DNA from: Aliarcobacter cryaerophilus | GTDB taxonomy: Bacteria > Campylobacterota > Campylobacteria > Campylobacterales > Arcobacteraceae | Reading direction: 5' to 3' | DNA length: 64,000 bases | NCBI RefSeq assembly: GCF_014352935.1 | Contig: NZ_CP060694.1 | Coordinates: forward strand, 1,674,001 to 1,738,000 | Shown here: in pieces, positions 45,155-56,220 of the stretch | Layout: each line of letters opens with the position of its first letter | Numbering within the stretch: position 1 is the stretch's first letter | The notes under the pieces: model-generated | The model's input: only the letters and a program-made list of their open reading frames with translations | Database searches by the model: none | Told to the model about the DNA's origin: nothing | Made by a program: the position numbers and the translations under genes

Positions 45155-46108
45155 ATGAATATTGAAAAAATTAAATCTTTAAATCTTTGGCCAGATAATA
45201 AAAAAATAACTACTCAAAAAGGTTTTGATGAGTTAGAAAATATTGGCTACAATCTTTTTTATATAGGGAAAAATGCTGATTTATATAGCTGTCCAGGTGA
45301 TGAGGCAAAAGTTTTACTTGTAAGAAGTGATAGAACATCTGTTTTTGATATTCCTTTAAATTTTGAAATTAAAGGAAAAGGAATTATACAAACAGAAATT
45401 TCAAATTTTGGAGCAAAATTTGCTGCAAACAGTGGTATAAGAACTGCAATTTTAGATGAAAAAATATCTTCTGATATCTCTGTTGCTTCTAGATGTCAAC
45501 TTATGAAACTGTGCAAAGCTCTTGAAGCAAATATTGATGGGGAAATAGTACAGTTTGAACTAATTTTTAGAAATTACTTAACTGGTTCTTTATTTCAAGC
45601 TTTACAAGATGGTAAAGATCTATATGGATTAGATTTACCTTCAAATTTAAAAGAGTGGCATAAATTTGAAACTCCACTTTTTACACCAACAACAAAAGGC
45701 TTAAAAGACGAGCCTTTAAACTCTAAAAAAGTAAGAGATACTTTTCCTGAAATTATCTCTAGTTTAGAAAAGCTTTTTAAAGATTTTACAACTTTTGCAG
45801 AAGATAGAGGAATAGTTGTAGTTGATACAAAGTTCGAAATCTTTGTTGATGAAGATGGAAAGTGGGTTTTAGGTGATGAAGTTTTAACTCCTGAGAGTTC
45901 AAGATTCATAGCTTTAGAAGATTTTAAAAATAGTAACTTTATCTCAATGGATAAACAAATTTTAAGAGATTTTGGTAAAAAAGAGAACTGGAAAGAGCAA
46001 TCAAAATCTTTGAAATCTGGAGAGAAATTAGAAGTTGTTGTTCCAAAAGAGATAGAAGATAAAATCCTAAATGGATATAAAACAATTTTAGAAAGACTAA
46101 GCAAATAA
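45155..46108 (+). CDS. purC: SAICAR synthase
   Basis: Step of purine synthesis that joins aspartate to CAIR. The 317-residue product is of the longer type and has VLLVRSDRTSVFD for ATP binding, FRNYLTGSLF, and the EIFVDEDGKWVLGDEVLTPESSRF motif with the metal-binding acidic residues. AGGAAG lies before the ATG. First of three purine genes here. Confidence 0.94.
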   Translation: MNIEKIKSLNLWPDNKKITTQKGFDELENIGYNLFYIGKNADLYSCPGDEAKVLLVRSDRTSVFDIPLNFEIKGKGIIQTEISNFGAKFAANSGIRTAILDEKISSDISVASRCQLMKLCKALEANIDGEIVQFELIFRNYLTGSLFQALQDGKDLYGLDLPSNLKEWHKFETPLFTPTTKGLKDEPLNSKKVRDTFPEIISSLEKLFKDFTTFAEDRGIVVVDTKFEIFVDEDGKWVLGDEVLTPESSRFIALEDFKNSNFISMDKQILRDFGKKENWKEQSKSLKSGEKLEVVVPKEIEDKILNGYKTILERLSK

Positions 46109-46146
46109 ATCTTTAGATATAATTTGCAAAAAATTTTAGAGGAAAA

Positions 46147-46395
46147 ATGATGAAAGCAATAGTAAATGTAGGATTAAAAAAAGGTGTTTTAGATGATCAA
46201 GGTAAAGCAATTAACCATGCTTTAGGAACTTTGGGATTTAAAGATTTAATTTCTGATGTAAGAGTTGGAAAACAGATTATTATAGAGTTAAACTCAAATG
46301 ATAAAGAAAAAGCAAAAGAAGAAGTTACAAAAATGTGTGAAAAGCTTCTTGCTAATACTGTAATTGAAGATTACAATATTGATATAGTAGGTTAA
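46147..46395 (+). CDS. purS: FGAM synthase subunit PurS
   Basis: 82 residues; small subunit that links PurQ (glutaminase) and PurL in the three-part FGAM synthase. It has the family fold strand VNVGLKKGVLDDQGKAINHAL and the VRVGKQIIIEL segment. Two ATG codons stand in a row (46147 and 46150), with AGAGGAAAA before them. The purQ start follows 2 bases after the stop. Confidence 0.93.
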   Translation: MMKAIVNVGLKKGVLDDQGKAINHALGTLGFKDLISDVRVGKQIIIELNSNDKEKAKEEVTKMCEKLLANTVIEDYNIDIVG

Positions 46396-46397
46396 TT

Positions 46398-47069
46398 ATG
46401 AAAGTAGCCGTACTACAATTTCCTGGAACAAACTGTGAATTTGATGCAAAATATGCATTTACTAAACTTGGTTGTGATGTAGAAGTTATTTGGCACAAAG
46501 ATACAAAACTTCCAGAAAATACTGATTTAGTAGTTGTTCCAGGTGGGTTCTCTTATGGTGACTACTTAAGAAGTGGAGCAATTGCTAGATTTGCAAATAT
46601 CATGGAAGATGTTAAAAAATTTGCTTCAAATGGAGGAAAAGTTCTAGGTATTTGTAATGGTTTTCAAATTCTTTTAGAAGCTGGTTTACTTCCAGGTGCA
46701 ATGAAAAGAAATGATACTTTACACTTTATATCAAAATATCATCACTTAAAAGTTATTGATAATAACAATGAATTTTTAAGACTTTTAAATGTTGGAGATG
46801 TTGTTAATATACCAGTAGCTCATCATGATGGGAACTACTATATTGATGAAGCTGGTTTAAAAGAGCTTGAAGCTAATAATCAAATCTTATTAAAATATTG
46901 TACAAAAGATGGTGAAGTTACAAATATGAATGGAAGTGTTTCAAATATTGCAGGAATTTGTAATAAACAGAGAAATGTATTTGGTCTAATGCCTCATCCT
47001 GAACGAGCAATTGAAGAGATTTTAGGTTCAACTGATGGTGTAAATATGCTAAAAGGTTTATTAAAATAG
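46398..47069 (+). CDS. purQ: FGAM synthase glutaminase subunit
   Basis: Class I glutamine amidotransferase of 223 residues that supplies ammonia to PurL. Catalytic Cys in LGICNGFQ, and His and Glu in MPHPERA; VLQFPGTNCEFD at the N-terminus is a PurQ hallmark. It follows purS closely, as usual in genomes with separate purS, purQ and purL. purL is not in the window. Confidence 0.95.
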   Translation: MKVAVLQFPGTNCEFDAKYAFTKLGCDVEVIWHKDTKLPENTDLVVVPGGFSYGDYLRSGAIARFANIMEDVKKFASNGGKVLGICNGFQILLEAGLLPGAMKRNDTLHFISKYHHLKVIDNNNEFLRLLNVGDVVNIPVAHHDGNYYIDEAGLKELEANNQILLKYCTKDGEVTNMNGSVSNIAGICNKQRNVFGLMPHPERAIEEILGSTDGVNMLKGLLK

Positions 47070-47103
47070 AAGAGTTCTTCTATTTTAATATAGATAATAA
47101 TTT

Positions 47104-48174
47104 ATGAAAAAAGTATCTATACTCTTTTTAATCCTTGTAACTTTTTGCTCAATAAATCTTTTTGCAGCAAAAAACTTATATTTATCATATACAAAAACAC
47201 CAACAAATATATACAAAAATCAAAAATTTGAGATAAAAATTGAAGCTATGATTACTACTTCAAATTTTACAAATATAAGTACAAAATTTCTAAACTCCTC
47301 AAATATTGAAGTTTTAAATCCAAACTCTTCTTGGAAAAAAATATCAAATGATAAATATGAAAATAGCTACTATTTTAAAGTAAAAAATACAAATTTTTCG
47401 CTTCCTCTTTTTGAGATTAATCTTTTAAATTCAAATGAACTAATAGATCAAAGTACACTAGAACCTTTACAATTAAAAATATCAAATATTGGTAAAGCAG
47501 ATGATAGATATTCAAATATAGTAGCTGAAAATATTATATTAAAAGCGTATAAAACAAAGCAATATAACAATGATAATGCACTTACTATAATTGATTTAGA
47601 TGCAGTAAACTCAAATTTGAGTGATTTTTCTTTGAAAAATATAGAAGAACAAGGTGTTTCAAGTATAAAAGAGTGGGAAAATATTGAAAATTTAGTTTAC
47701 TATTTTGTAACTCCAATATTTCAAAAAAATCTAATATTTACATATTTTAATACTACAACAAATAGTTTTAAAGAGGTAAAAGTACCACTTATCTTGCAAA
47801 ATGAGTTAGTAAGTACACAAACAGATTTAAATCCAAATGATTCTACTTTTGAAAAGTATAAAAAAATAGCTGCTATTATTGTTTTTGTGATATTCCTTTT
47901 GATTTATATTTGGAAAAGATGGAAAATTGTTCTATTTTTTACTTTTATATCTTTAATTGTTGCTATTATATACAATTTGCCAAATCAAAAAGGTGTAATA
48001 AAAACAGACTCTTATATATATATTTTACCAACAAAGAACTCAACAGTATTCTTTAAAACACAAAAAGATGAAAGAGTTGAAGCTTTAGAAAAAAGAGAAA
48101 ACTTTGTAAAAGTTTTAGGAGTAGATAGTGATTTTATTGGCTGGGTTAAGGAGGAGAGTTTTGAGAAAAATTAG
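47104..48174 (+). CDS. membrane protein with SH3-like C-terminus, unknown
   Basis: 356 residues: signal peptide (1-21), a periplasmic beta-rich part with BatD-like character, two membrane helices (about 255-285) and a C-terminal domain SYIYILPTKNSTVFFKT...FIGWVKEE that looks like a bacterial SH3 fold. Function not known. Its 3' end overlaps the acyltransferase start by 14 bases. Confidence 0.6.
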   Translation: MKKVSILFLILVTFCSINLFAAKNLYLSYTKTPTNIYKNQKFEIKIEAMITTSNFTNISTKFLNSSNIEVLNPNSSWKKISNDKYENSYYFKVKNTNFSLPLFEINLLNSNELIDQSTLEPLQLKISNIGKADDRYSNIVAENIILKAYKTKQYNNDNALTIIDLDAVNSNLSDFSLKNIEEQGVSSIKEWENIENLVYYFVTPIFQKNLIFTYFNTTTNSFKEVKVPLILQNELVSTQTDLNPNDSTFEKYKKIAAIIVFVIFLLIYIWKRWKIVLFFTFISLIVAIIYNLPNQKGVIKTDSYIYILPTKNSTVFFKTQKDERVEALEKRENFVKVLGVDSDFIGWVKEESFEKN

Positions 48175-48847
48175 GGGCTTAATAGTTTTTATACAGTTTT
48201 CCATAAGTGTTGCAATTGTTGTATTTTTTATGTATCTGTTTAGAAACCACACACATAAAGTCATAAAAATATGGATGAAAATCCAGATGTTTTTTCTTGG
48301 AATTAAGCTTGAAATTGAAGGTAATTTAGATGAAAGCTGTGATTTAATTTTAATAAATCACCAATCTATGCTTGATATTATTGTAATGGAACATCTTCAC
48401 AGTAGAAATATAGCTTGGGTAGCAAAAAAAGAGATAACAGATCTCTTCTTTTTTGGACACATTATAAAAGCACCTAGAATGATAAGTATTGATAGAGAGA
48501 ATAAAGCTGGACTTATTCACCTTTTAAGTGAAGCAAAAGATAGATTATCAAAAGGTCGTCCAATTGCAATGTTTCCAGAAGGAACAAGAAGTGATGGAAC
48601 TTATATTGGAGAGTTTAAAGCTGGTGCAAAAATGCTTGGTAACAAATTCAACTTAAAAGTTCAACCAGTTGTTATGTTTAATACTAGAAATATAGTTAAC
48701 TCTCAAAAAATGGAAGCAGCTCCTGGAGTTGTTAAAGTTATATATTTAGAACCTATTGTTGCAAGTAAAGATACATCTTGGTACGAAGATTGTGAAAAAA
48801 ATATGAAAGAAGTTTTTGAAAAAGAGTACAAAAACTATGTCTCTTAA
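48161..48847 (+). CDS. plsC: 1-acyl-glycerol-3-phosphate acyltransferase
   Basis: 228 residues; membrane-bound enzyme that makes phosphatidate. Membrane helix at the N-terminus, HQSMLD (His-x4-Asp) motif near residue 65 and FPEGTRSDG motif near residue 135. The start is TTG 48161, with AAGGAGGAGAG before it inside the previous gene; the open frame starts earlier at 48128. Confidence 0.9.
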   Translation: MRKIRGLIVFIQFSISVAIVVFFMYLFRNHTHKVIKIWMKIQMFFLGIKLEIEGNLDESCDLILINHQSMLDIIVMEHLHSRNIAWVAKKEITDLFFFGHIIKAPRMISIDRENKAGLIHLLSEAKDRLSKGRPIAMFPEGTRSDGTYIGEFKAGAKMLGNKFNLKVQPVVMFNTRNIVNSQKMEAAPGVVKVIYLEPIVASKDTSWYEDCEKNMKEVFEKEYKNYVS

Positions 48848-49223
48848 TTTTCAAATAGCTCTTGCTGTTGGATTTGGTGGAGCATTTGGGTCAATTTTAA
48901 GATTTTATGCTGTAGATTATGTCCATAAAATGGAGTTAGGAAATTTTCCTTTTGGGATACTTTTTGTTAATATTTTTGGTTCTTTTCTAATAGGTATTTT
49001 ATATGCCTATTTCTCTACACATGATGTTTCAACTATATTAAAAGCATTTTTAATAGCTGGATTCTTAGGTGGTCTTACAACATTTTCTACATTTGCATTA
49101 GATAGCTATCTACTTTTTAATAGCTCTTTAAATTATGCTATATTAAATATTTTATCAAATCTTATTGGGTCAATATTTTTTGTATTAATTGGATTTAAAC
49201 TAGCTATCTTTTTTATAAAGTAA
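48837..49223 (+). CDS. crcB: fluoride exporter CrcB/Fluc
   Basis: 128 residues, four membrane helices. Motifs GFGGAFGSILRF, FGILFVNIFGSFLIG with the conserved Asn, and GFLGGLTTFSTF with the Phe box typical of Fluc channels. The start at ATG 48837 overlaps the plsC end by 11 bases and matches the family N-terminus. No fluoride riboswitch can lie directly before it because it overlaps plsC. Confidence 0.92.
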   Translation: MSLNFQIALAVGFGGAFGSILRFYAVDYVHKMELGNFPFGILFVNIFGSFLIGILYAYFSTHDVSTILKAFLIAGFLGGLTTFSTFALDSYLLFNSSLNYAILNILSNLIGSIFFVLIGFKLAIFFIK

Positions 49224-49288
49224 TTATAGTTAAAAATTTTTAAGCTTTTTTAGTTATAATATTTCTTATATCAAAAAAAGGAATAGCT

Positions 49289-49519
49289 ATGCATATGCCA
49301 AGTGGTATGCAATTATTAGTAATTGTTTTAATCGTGTTAATTTTATTTGGTGGGAAAAAAATCCCAGAACTTGCTAAAGGTTTAGGAAGTGGTATTAAAA
49401 ACTTCAAAAAAGCTGTAAAAGAAGATGATGAAGAAGTAGCAACTGCTTCAAAAATAGAAGAGAATGAGAAGAAAAGTGATGCAAAATCAACTTCTTCAAC
49501 AGAAACAAAACAATCTTAA
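49289..49519 (+). CDS. tatA: twin-arginine translocase TatA, first copy
   Basis: 76 residues. One membrane helix, then [23 protein letters not shown] amphipathic helix and an acidic/Lys-rich tail: the TatA pattern. TatA forms the pore part of the Tat system for folded proteins. The next gene is a close copy. tatC is not in the window. Confidence 0.92.
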   Translation: MHMPSGMQLLVIVLIVLILFGGKKIPELAKGLGSGIKNFKKAVKEDDEEVATASKIEENEKKSDAKSTSSTETKQS

Positions 49520-49536
49520 TTTTATAAAGGATTTTT

Positions 49537-49764
49537 ATGAGTATGCCAAGCGGAATGGAACTAGTAATTATAGTTATAATTGTGTTGATTTTATTTGGTG
49601 GGAAAAAAATCCCAGAACTTGCTAAAGGTTTAGGAAGTGGTATTAGAAACTTCAAAAAAGCTATCAAAGAAGATGATAATGAAGAAGTAGCAGAAAACAA
49701 ACCAACTGAAACAGATAAAAAAGCTGAAATACCAACACAAAAAGAAGAGACAAAAAATTCATAA
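49537..49764 (+). CDS. tatA: twin-arginine translocase TatA, second copy
   Basis: 75 residues, 17 bases behind the first copy. A 58-base stretch (49588-49645) is identical to 49340-49397, which points to recent tandem duplication. The N-terminal helix differs ([11 protein letters not shown] against [11 protein letters not shown]), so one copy may have taken a TatB/E-like role. Confidence 0.9.
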   Translation: MSMPSGMELVIIVIIVLILFGGKKIPELAKGLGSGIRNFKKAIKEDDNEEVAENKPTETDKKAEIPTQKEETKNS

Positions 49765-49799
49765 TATATGAATTTTATAATAAATAATAAGAGAAGAAC

Positions 49800-51389
49800 T
49801 TGCAAAATATAGTTAAAGAATTTATAGAGAAAAAATTAGAAAAAAGTATTGTTTTAGAGAAGCCAAAAGATAGTTCACTTGGTCATTTTGCAACACCAGT
49901 TGCTTTTTCTTTGGCAAAAGAGCTAAAAAAGTCTCCTATGATTTTAGCAGATGAATTAGTTTTAAAACTTGAAAATAGTGAATTATTTGAGAAAATAGAA
50001 GCTGTAAAAGGTTTTATAAACTTTACTTTATCAAAAAGTTTTATAGAAAAACTTACAAATGAAGCCTTAGAAAAAAAAGATGATTTTGCAAAAGGTGATA
50101 AAAAAGATGAAAAAATACTTCTAGAGTATGTAAGTGCAAATCCAACAGGTCCTCTTCATATTGGACATGCAAGAGGTGCTGTTTTTGGAGATACTTTATA
50201 TAAAGTTGGAAAATATCTAGGATATGATATTACAACTGAGTATTATATAAATGATGCTGGTGCACAGATGCAACTTTTAGGAATAAGCGTTAGTTTAGCT
50301 GCTAGAGATTTTATATTTAAAGAGAAAGTAAAATATCCAGAGAGTTATTACAGAGGTGAATATTTAATAGAGATTGCCGAACAAATCATAGAAAAATATG
50401 GAAAAGATATTATCTATGATGAGAGTAGATTTGAAGAGATGGCAATTTTTGCAAAAGATATAGTAATGCAAATAATCATAAAAGATTTAGGTGATTTAGG
50501 AATAAATTTCCAAAATTTTGTATCTGAAAAATCTTTATACAACTCATGGGAGAATACAAAATCTGTTTTAGAAAAAAATGGTTCACTTTACACAAAAGAT
50601 GAAAAAGTTTATCTAAGCTCAACTAAATTTGGTGATGATAGCGATAGAGTTGTTGTAAGAGAAAATGGAATTCCTACATATTTAGCTGGAGATATAATCT
50701 ATCATAAAAATAAATTTGATAGAGAGTTTGACAAATATATAAATATTTGGGGAGCTGATCACCACGGATATATAACAAGAGTAAAAGCTGCTATTGAGTT
50801 TTTAGGAAATGACTCTTCTAAACTGGAAGTTATTTTATCTCAAATGGTTCAACTACTTAAAGGTGGACAACCTTATAAAATGAGCAAACGAGCTGGGAAT
50901 GTTATATTAATGTCTGATATAACTTCTGAGATTGGAAGTGATGCTTTAAGATTTATATTCTTAACTAAAAAAAGCGATACTCACTTGGAGTTTGATATTG
51001 ATATGTTGAAAAATCAAGACTCTTCAAATCCAATTTTTTATATAAACTATGCACATGCAAGAATAAATCAAGTTTTTGTAAAGTCAAATTTAAGTTTTGA
51101 AGATATAAAAAATGAGAGTTTTGAAGCTTTAAATAGTGAAGCTTTAAATTTAGTTTATGAATCACTTCTTTTAAAATCTGTTTTAGAAGATGCATTTTCT
51201 AAAAGAGATATGCAAAAAATAACAGAATATTTATACAATCTAGCTTCTAGCGTACATAAATTTTATAATGAGCACAAAATTATTGGAAGCAGTGAAGAAA
51301 AAACTTATCTAAAAGTTTTAAGTATGGCAAAGTTAAGTCTAAAAACAGGACTTAAACTTCTTGGAATTGAAGCAAAAGAGATTATGTAA
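49800..51389 (+). CDS. argS: arginyl-tRNA synthetase
   Basis: 529 residues. HIGH-type motif GPLHIGHARG (near 118-127), KMSKR in YKMSKRAGN, and an anticodon-binding domain with the final SMAKLSLKTGLKLLGIEA. The start is TTG 49800. It ends in a terminator hairpin that includes its last codons. Confidence 0.95.
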   Translation: MQNIVKEFIEKKLEKSIVLEKPKDSSLGHFATPVAFSLAKELKKSPMILADELVLKLENSELFEKIEAVKGFINFTLSKSFIEKLTNEALEKKDDFAKGDKKDEKILLEYVSANPTGPLHIGHARGAVFGDTLYKVGKYLGYDITTEYYINDAGAQMQLLGISVSLAARDFIFKEKVKYPESYYRGEYLIEIAEQIIEKYGKDIIYDESRFEEMAIFAKDIVMQIIIKDLGDLGINFQNFVSEKSLYNSWENTKSVLEKNGSLYTKDEKVYLSSTKFGDDSDRVVVRENGIPTYLAGDIIYHKNKFDREFDKYINIWGADHHGYITRVKAAIEFLGNDSSKLEVILSQMVQLLKGGQPYKMSKRAGNVILMSDITSEIGSDALRFIFLTKKSDTHLEFDIDMLKNQDSSNPIFYINYAHARINQVFVKSNLSFEDIKNESFEALNSEALNLVYESLLLKSVLEDAFSKRDMQKITEYLYNLASSVHKFYNEHKIIGSSEEKTYLKVLSMAKLSLKTGLKLLGIEAKEIM

Positions 51390-51397
51390 TCTCTTTT
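51374..51397. terminator. terminator at the argS end
   Basis: AAAAGAGATTA-TG-TAATCTCTTTT, an 11-bp perfect stem followed by T's, across the argS stop codon; it also lies behind the convergent rsfS gene. Confidence 0.7.
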
Positions 51398-51408
51398 GTT
51401 TTATTATC

Positions 51409-51735
51409 CTACTCTTTTGGTCTTTGAAAACTATCTAAAAAATCTTCAAGATTATATTTTTCTCTATATTTTTCACTCATTAAATGAATAAAAACATCTC
51501 CTAAATCAATAACAGTCCAGTTATCATCTTCATCAACTCTTAAAAACTCTTCACCATTTGGTTTTAATTCAGTTTTTAAATGATCTAAAAGCGCAAAACC
51601 ATGTTTTGGATTTAAAGTTGTAGCAATCACAACATAATCCACTAAATAATCTTTTGATGTTAAATCAAAAATCTCAATATCAGAGGCTTTTTTATCATCT
51701 AAAATATCTCTAATTTTATTTATTCTACTATTCAA
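51409..51735 (-). CDS. rsfS: ribosomal silencing factor RsfS
   Basis: 108 residues of the Iojap/RsfS family: DIEIFDLTSKDYLVDYVVIAT and the WTVIDLGDVFIHLMSEKYREKYNLE motif. It binds L14 and prevents subunit joining under starvation. The start is a TTG at 51735 with AAAGGA upstream; it overlaps the nadD stop (TTGA). A frame start at 51771 is possible but has no site. Confidence 0.9.
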   Translation of the reverse strand: MNSRINKIRDILDDKKASDIEIFDLTSKDYLVDYVVIATTLNPKHGFALLDHLKTELKPNGEEFLRVDEDDNWTVIDLGDVFIHLMSEKYREKYNLEDFLDSFQRPKE

Positions 51736-52274
51736 ATTTTTCCTTTTTTTAAATTTATTAAATCTTGCCAAATCTCTTTTGGCACAAAGTTTAAATCTAG
51801 ATCTTCTTTTAGCTTTGTAGAGCTAATATCTATATTTATATCTAATTTTTTAAACTCATTTGTAAGTAAATCATAACCATCTCTTGAGGCAACAACAAAC
51901 TCTAAATTCTCTTTTAACTCATCTATATTGTGCCATCTATTAAGAGATTTTAGATTATCTTCTCCTATAATAAAGTAGATTTTACTAGGATTTATCGAAG
52001 CTTTAATATATCTTATTGTTTCATAAGTGTAGCTTAGTTTTTTTTGATTTATCTCAAAATCACAAATCTCAACTCTTTTTTCATCTTTAAAAACTTTTTG
52101 CAATAGCTTAAACCTATCTTTAGGTTCAAACAAAAAATCTTTTTTAAAAGGATTAAGATATGTAGGAACAATTATTAATTTATCGATATCTAGCTCTTTT
52201 AAAGCAGTTTCGACAATCTTTTTATGAGCAATATGAATTGGGTCAAAACTACCACCAAAAATCGCAATTTTCAA
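51732..52274 (-). CDS. nadD: nicotinate-nucleotide adenylyltransferase
   Basis: 180 residues. Nucleotidyltransferase with GGSFDPIHIAHK near the N-terminus and ISSTKLKEDL near the C-terminus (the ISST/R signature). It makes deamido-NAD. It is coupled with rsfS by a 4-base overlap; nadD-rsfS is a widespread pair. It is divergent from gap. Confidence 0.93.
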   Translation of the reverse strand: MKIAIFGGSFDPIHIAHKKIVETALKELDIDKLIIVPTYLNPFKKDFLFEPKDRFKLLQKVFKDEKRVEICDFEINQKKLSYTYETIRYIKASINPSKIYFIIGEDNLKSLNRWHNIDELKENLEFVVASRDGYDLLTNEFKKLDINIDISSTKLKEDLDLNFVPKEIWQDLINLKKGKI

Positions 52275-52364
52275 AAAAAACTTACCTTTGTTTTATGATT
52301 AAATTATATTATAGCAATTTTTAGATAAAATATTTGCCATTTAGAATTTTAATAAAGGGATTAG

Positions 52365-53363
52365 ATGGCTATTAAAGTTGCAATAAACGGATTTGGGAGA
52401 ATAGGAAGATGTGTAGCTAGAATTATTGCTACAAGAAGTGACATAGAGTTGGTTGCTATAAATGATACAGCAGAAGCTTCAATGCTTGAATATATCACAA
52501 AATATGATACTGTTCATGGAACTTTTGAAGGTGATGTTAAAGTTGAAAATGGTTTCTTAAAAATGGGGAAAATCAATGCAAAATTATACTCAACAAGAGA
52601 TGCAAAAGAGTTATCTTTTGCAAAAGATTGTGGAGCTGAAATTGTTTTAGAGTGTACAGGTGCATATTTAACTCAAGATAAATGCCAAGTTCATATTGAC
52701 AATGGTGCTAAAAAAGTTGTTATGAGTGCTCCTGCAAAAGATGATACAAAAACTTTTGTTGTAGGTGTAAATGAGCACACTTATAATGGAGAAAAAATTA
52801 TATCAAATGCATCTTGTACTACAAACTGTCTTGGACCAATAGCAAAAATAATTGATGATGCTTTTGGAATAGAAAAAGGTTTAATGACAACTATTCACTC
52901 TTATACTAATGACCAAAACATCCTTGATGTAAAACATAAATCTGATAAAAGAAGAGCTCGAGCAGGTGCTGCTAATATGATTCCTACAAGCACTGGTGCT
53001 GCAAAAGCTATGAAATTAATAATGCCTCAACTTGATGGTAAATTACATGGTCAAAGCGTAAGAGTTCCAACTCCAAATGTTTCAATGGTAGATGTAAACT
53101 TCTTAATTAAAAAAGATACTACAAAAGAAGAAATTAATGCTTTATTTACTCAAAAATCAAAAGAGCTTTCTGGAATAGTAGCGGTTGATAATGATATGCT
53201 AGTTTCAAGTGATTTAATAGGAAATACAAACTCTACAATTATTGCAAGTGACTTAACTCAAGTTATTGGTGGAAATATGATTAAAGTTATGAGCTGGTAT
53301 GACAATGAGTGGGGATATTCTGCTAGACTTGTAGATTTAGCTATTTATGTAGCAAAAAAATAA
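52365..53363 (+). CDS. gap: glyceraldehyde-3-phosphate dehydrogenase
   Basis: 332 residues. NAD-binding GFGRIGR at the N-terminus, catalytic Cys in [10 protein letters not shown], and the C-terminal [10 protein letters not shown] motif. First gene of a gap-pgk-tpiA-fabI operon with 8 bases to pgk. Start preceded by AAAGGGA. Confidence 0.96.
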   Translation: MAIKVAINGFGRIGRCVARIIATRSDIELVAINDTAEASMLEYITKYDTVHGTFEGDVKVENGFLKMGKINAKLYSTRDAKELSFAKDCGAEIVLECTGAYLTQDKCQVHIDNGAKKVVMSAPAKDDTKTFVVGVNEHTYNGEKIISNASCTTNCLGPIAKIIDDAFGIEKGLMTTIHSYTNDQNILDVKHKSDKRRARAGAANMIPTSTGAAKAMKLIMPQLDGKLHGQSVRVPTPNVSMVDVNFLIKKDTTKEEINALFTQKSKELSGIVAVDNDMLVSSDLIGNTNSTIIASDLTQVIGGNMIKVMSWYDNEWGYSARLVDLAIYVAKK

Positions 53364-53371
53364 GGAATAAT

Positions 53372-54574
53372 ATGAAACTTCAAGAGATAAAAAACATAGA
53401 TATTACTGGTAAAAAAGTATTTATAAGATGTGATTTTAATGTTCCTGTTGATGAATACAACAATATAACTGATGATAGAAGAATTAGAAGTGCTCTAAAC
53501 ACAATTAGATATTGTATTGATAATGATTGCTCTGTTATATTAGCTAGTCACTTTGGAAGACCAAAAGGTGGTTTTGAAGAGAAATATTCACTTTCTCCAA
53601 TAGCAAAAAGATTACATATTTTATTAAAACAAGATATCAAACTAGCTCCAAATGTAGTTTGTACTGAAACTTTAAAAATGGCTAATGAGTTAAAAACTGG
53701 TGAAATTATGCTTTTAGAAAATATGAGATTTGAAGCTGGTGAGACAAAAAATGATGAAGAGCTTAGTAAAAAATTAGCTTCTATGGCAGATGTTTATATA
53801 AATGATGCATTTGGAGTTTCTCACAGAGCTCACTCTTCTGTTGAAGGAATTGCAAAATATTTTGATATGAATCATAAAGCTGCTGGATTTTTACTAGCAA
53901 AAGAGATTAAATTTTTCCACCATATTGTTGAAAATCCTAAACGTCCATTTGTTTCAATAGTTGGTGGTTCAAAAGTATCTGGAAAACTTGAAGCCCTTTA
54001 TAATCTTGTTCCAAAAGTTGATAAAATTGTAATTGGTGGAGGAATGGCATTTACATTCCTAAAAGCACAAGGTTATGAAATTGGAAAATCTTTAGTTGAA
54101 GAAGATTTAATTCCTGAAGCTTTAAAAATTATGGAATTAGCAAAACAAAAAGGTGTAAAACTTTATTTACCAGTTGATATTGTTGCAGCTGAAGCTTTTG
54201 ATGCTGAAGCAATAGCAAAAATTGTTCCAGTTCAAGAGATACCAAAATCTTGGATGGGGCTTGATATTGGACCTGCAACTGCTTTATTATTTAGTGAAGT
54301 TTTAAGCGATGCAAATACTATTTTATGGAATGGACCAATGGGTGTTTATGAAATGGAAAAATTTGCAAAAGGAAGTACAAAAATATCTCACGCAGTAGCT
54401 AGTTCATATGCAACAACTGTTGTTGGTGGAGGAGATACAGCTGATTTAGTAAGAATTACTGGTGATGAAGATGATATGACATTTATATCTACTGGTGGTG
54501 GAGCTTCTTTAGAGTTAATAGAGGGAAAAATATTACCTGGAGTTAAAGCATTAGTTATTGAGGATGATAAATAA
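53372..54574 (+). CDS. pgk: phosphoglycerate kinase
   Basis: 400 residues. N-terminal [18 protein letters not shown] and the C-terminal GGGDTADL and [13 protein letters not shown] motifs of the two-domain kinase. It makes ATP from 1,3-bisphosphoglycerate, or works in the gluconeogenic direction. tpiA starts directly at the base after its stop. Confidence 0.96.
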   Translation: MKLQEIKNIDITGKKVFIRCDFNVPVDEYNNITDDRRIRSALNTIRYCIDNDCSVILASHFGRPKGGFEEKYSLSPIAKRLHILLKQDIKLAPNVVCTETLKMANELKTGEIMLLENMRFEAGETKNDEELSKKLASMADVYINDAFGVSHRAHSSVEGIAKYFDMNHKAAGFLLAKEIKFFHHIVENPKRPFVSIVGGSKVSGKLEALYNLVPKVDKIVIGGGMAFTFLKAQGYEIGKSLVEEDLIPEALKIMELAKQKGVKLYLPVDIVAAEAFDAEAIAKIVPVQEIPKSWMGLDIGPATALLFSEVLSDANTILWNGPMGVYEMEKFAKGSTKISHAVASSYATTVVGGGDTADLVRITGDEDDMTFISTGGGASLELIEGKILPGVKALVIEDDK

Positions 54575-56115
<1,541 letters not shown>

Positions 56116-56121
56116 ATTTCT

Positions 56122-56155
56122 AAAAGATAAGAATTTTTTTCTTATCTTTTTTTTA
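56122..56155 (+). terminator. terminator of the gap-fabI operon
   Basis: AAAAGATAAGAA / TTCTTATCTTTT stem with a loop of five T, followed by TTTTT. Confidence 0.8.
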
Positions 56156-56159
56156 TATC

Positions 56160-56203
56160 AAAATTTTAAATCTAAACTTTGAAAAGTTTAGATTTAAAAT
56201 TTT
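56160..56203. repeat. 21-bp perfect inverted repeat before lysA
   Basis: Two perfect 21-base arms, starting AAAATTTTAAATC and ending GATTTAAAATTTT, separated by GA. It ends 17 bases before the lysA start. It could be a second terminator, an operator or an mRNA leader hairpin. Confidence 0.6.
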
Positions 56204-56220
56204 AACAATAGGATTATTAT

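Noticed and set aside
48700-48836. Fluoride riboswitch for crcB
   Set aside because: The region is coding for plsC and shows no such structure.
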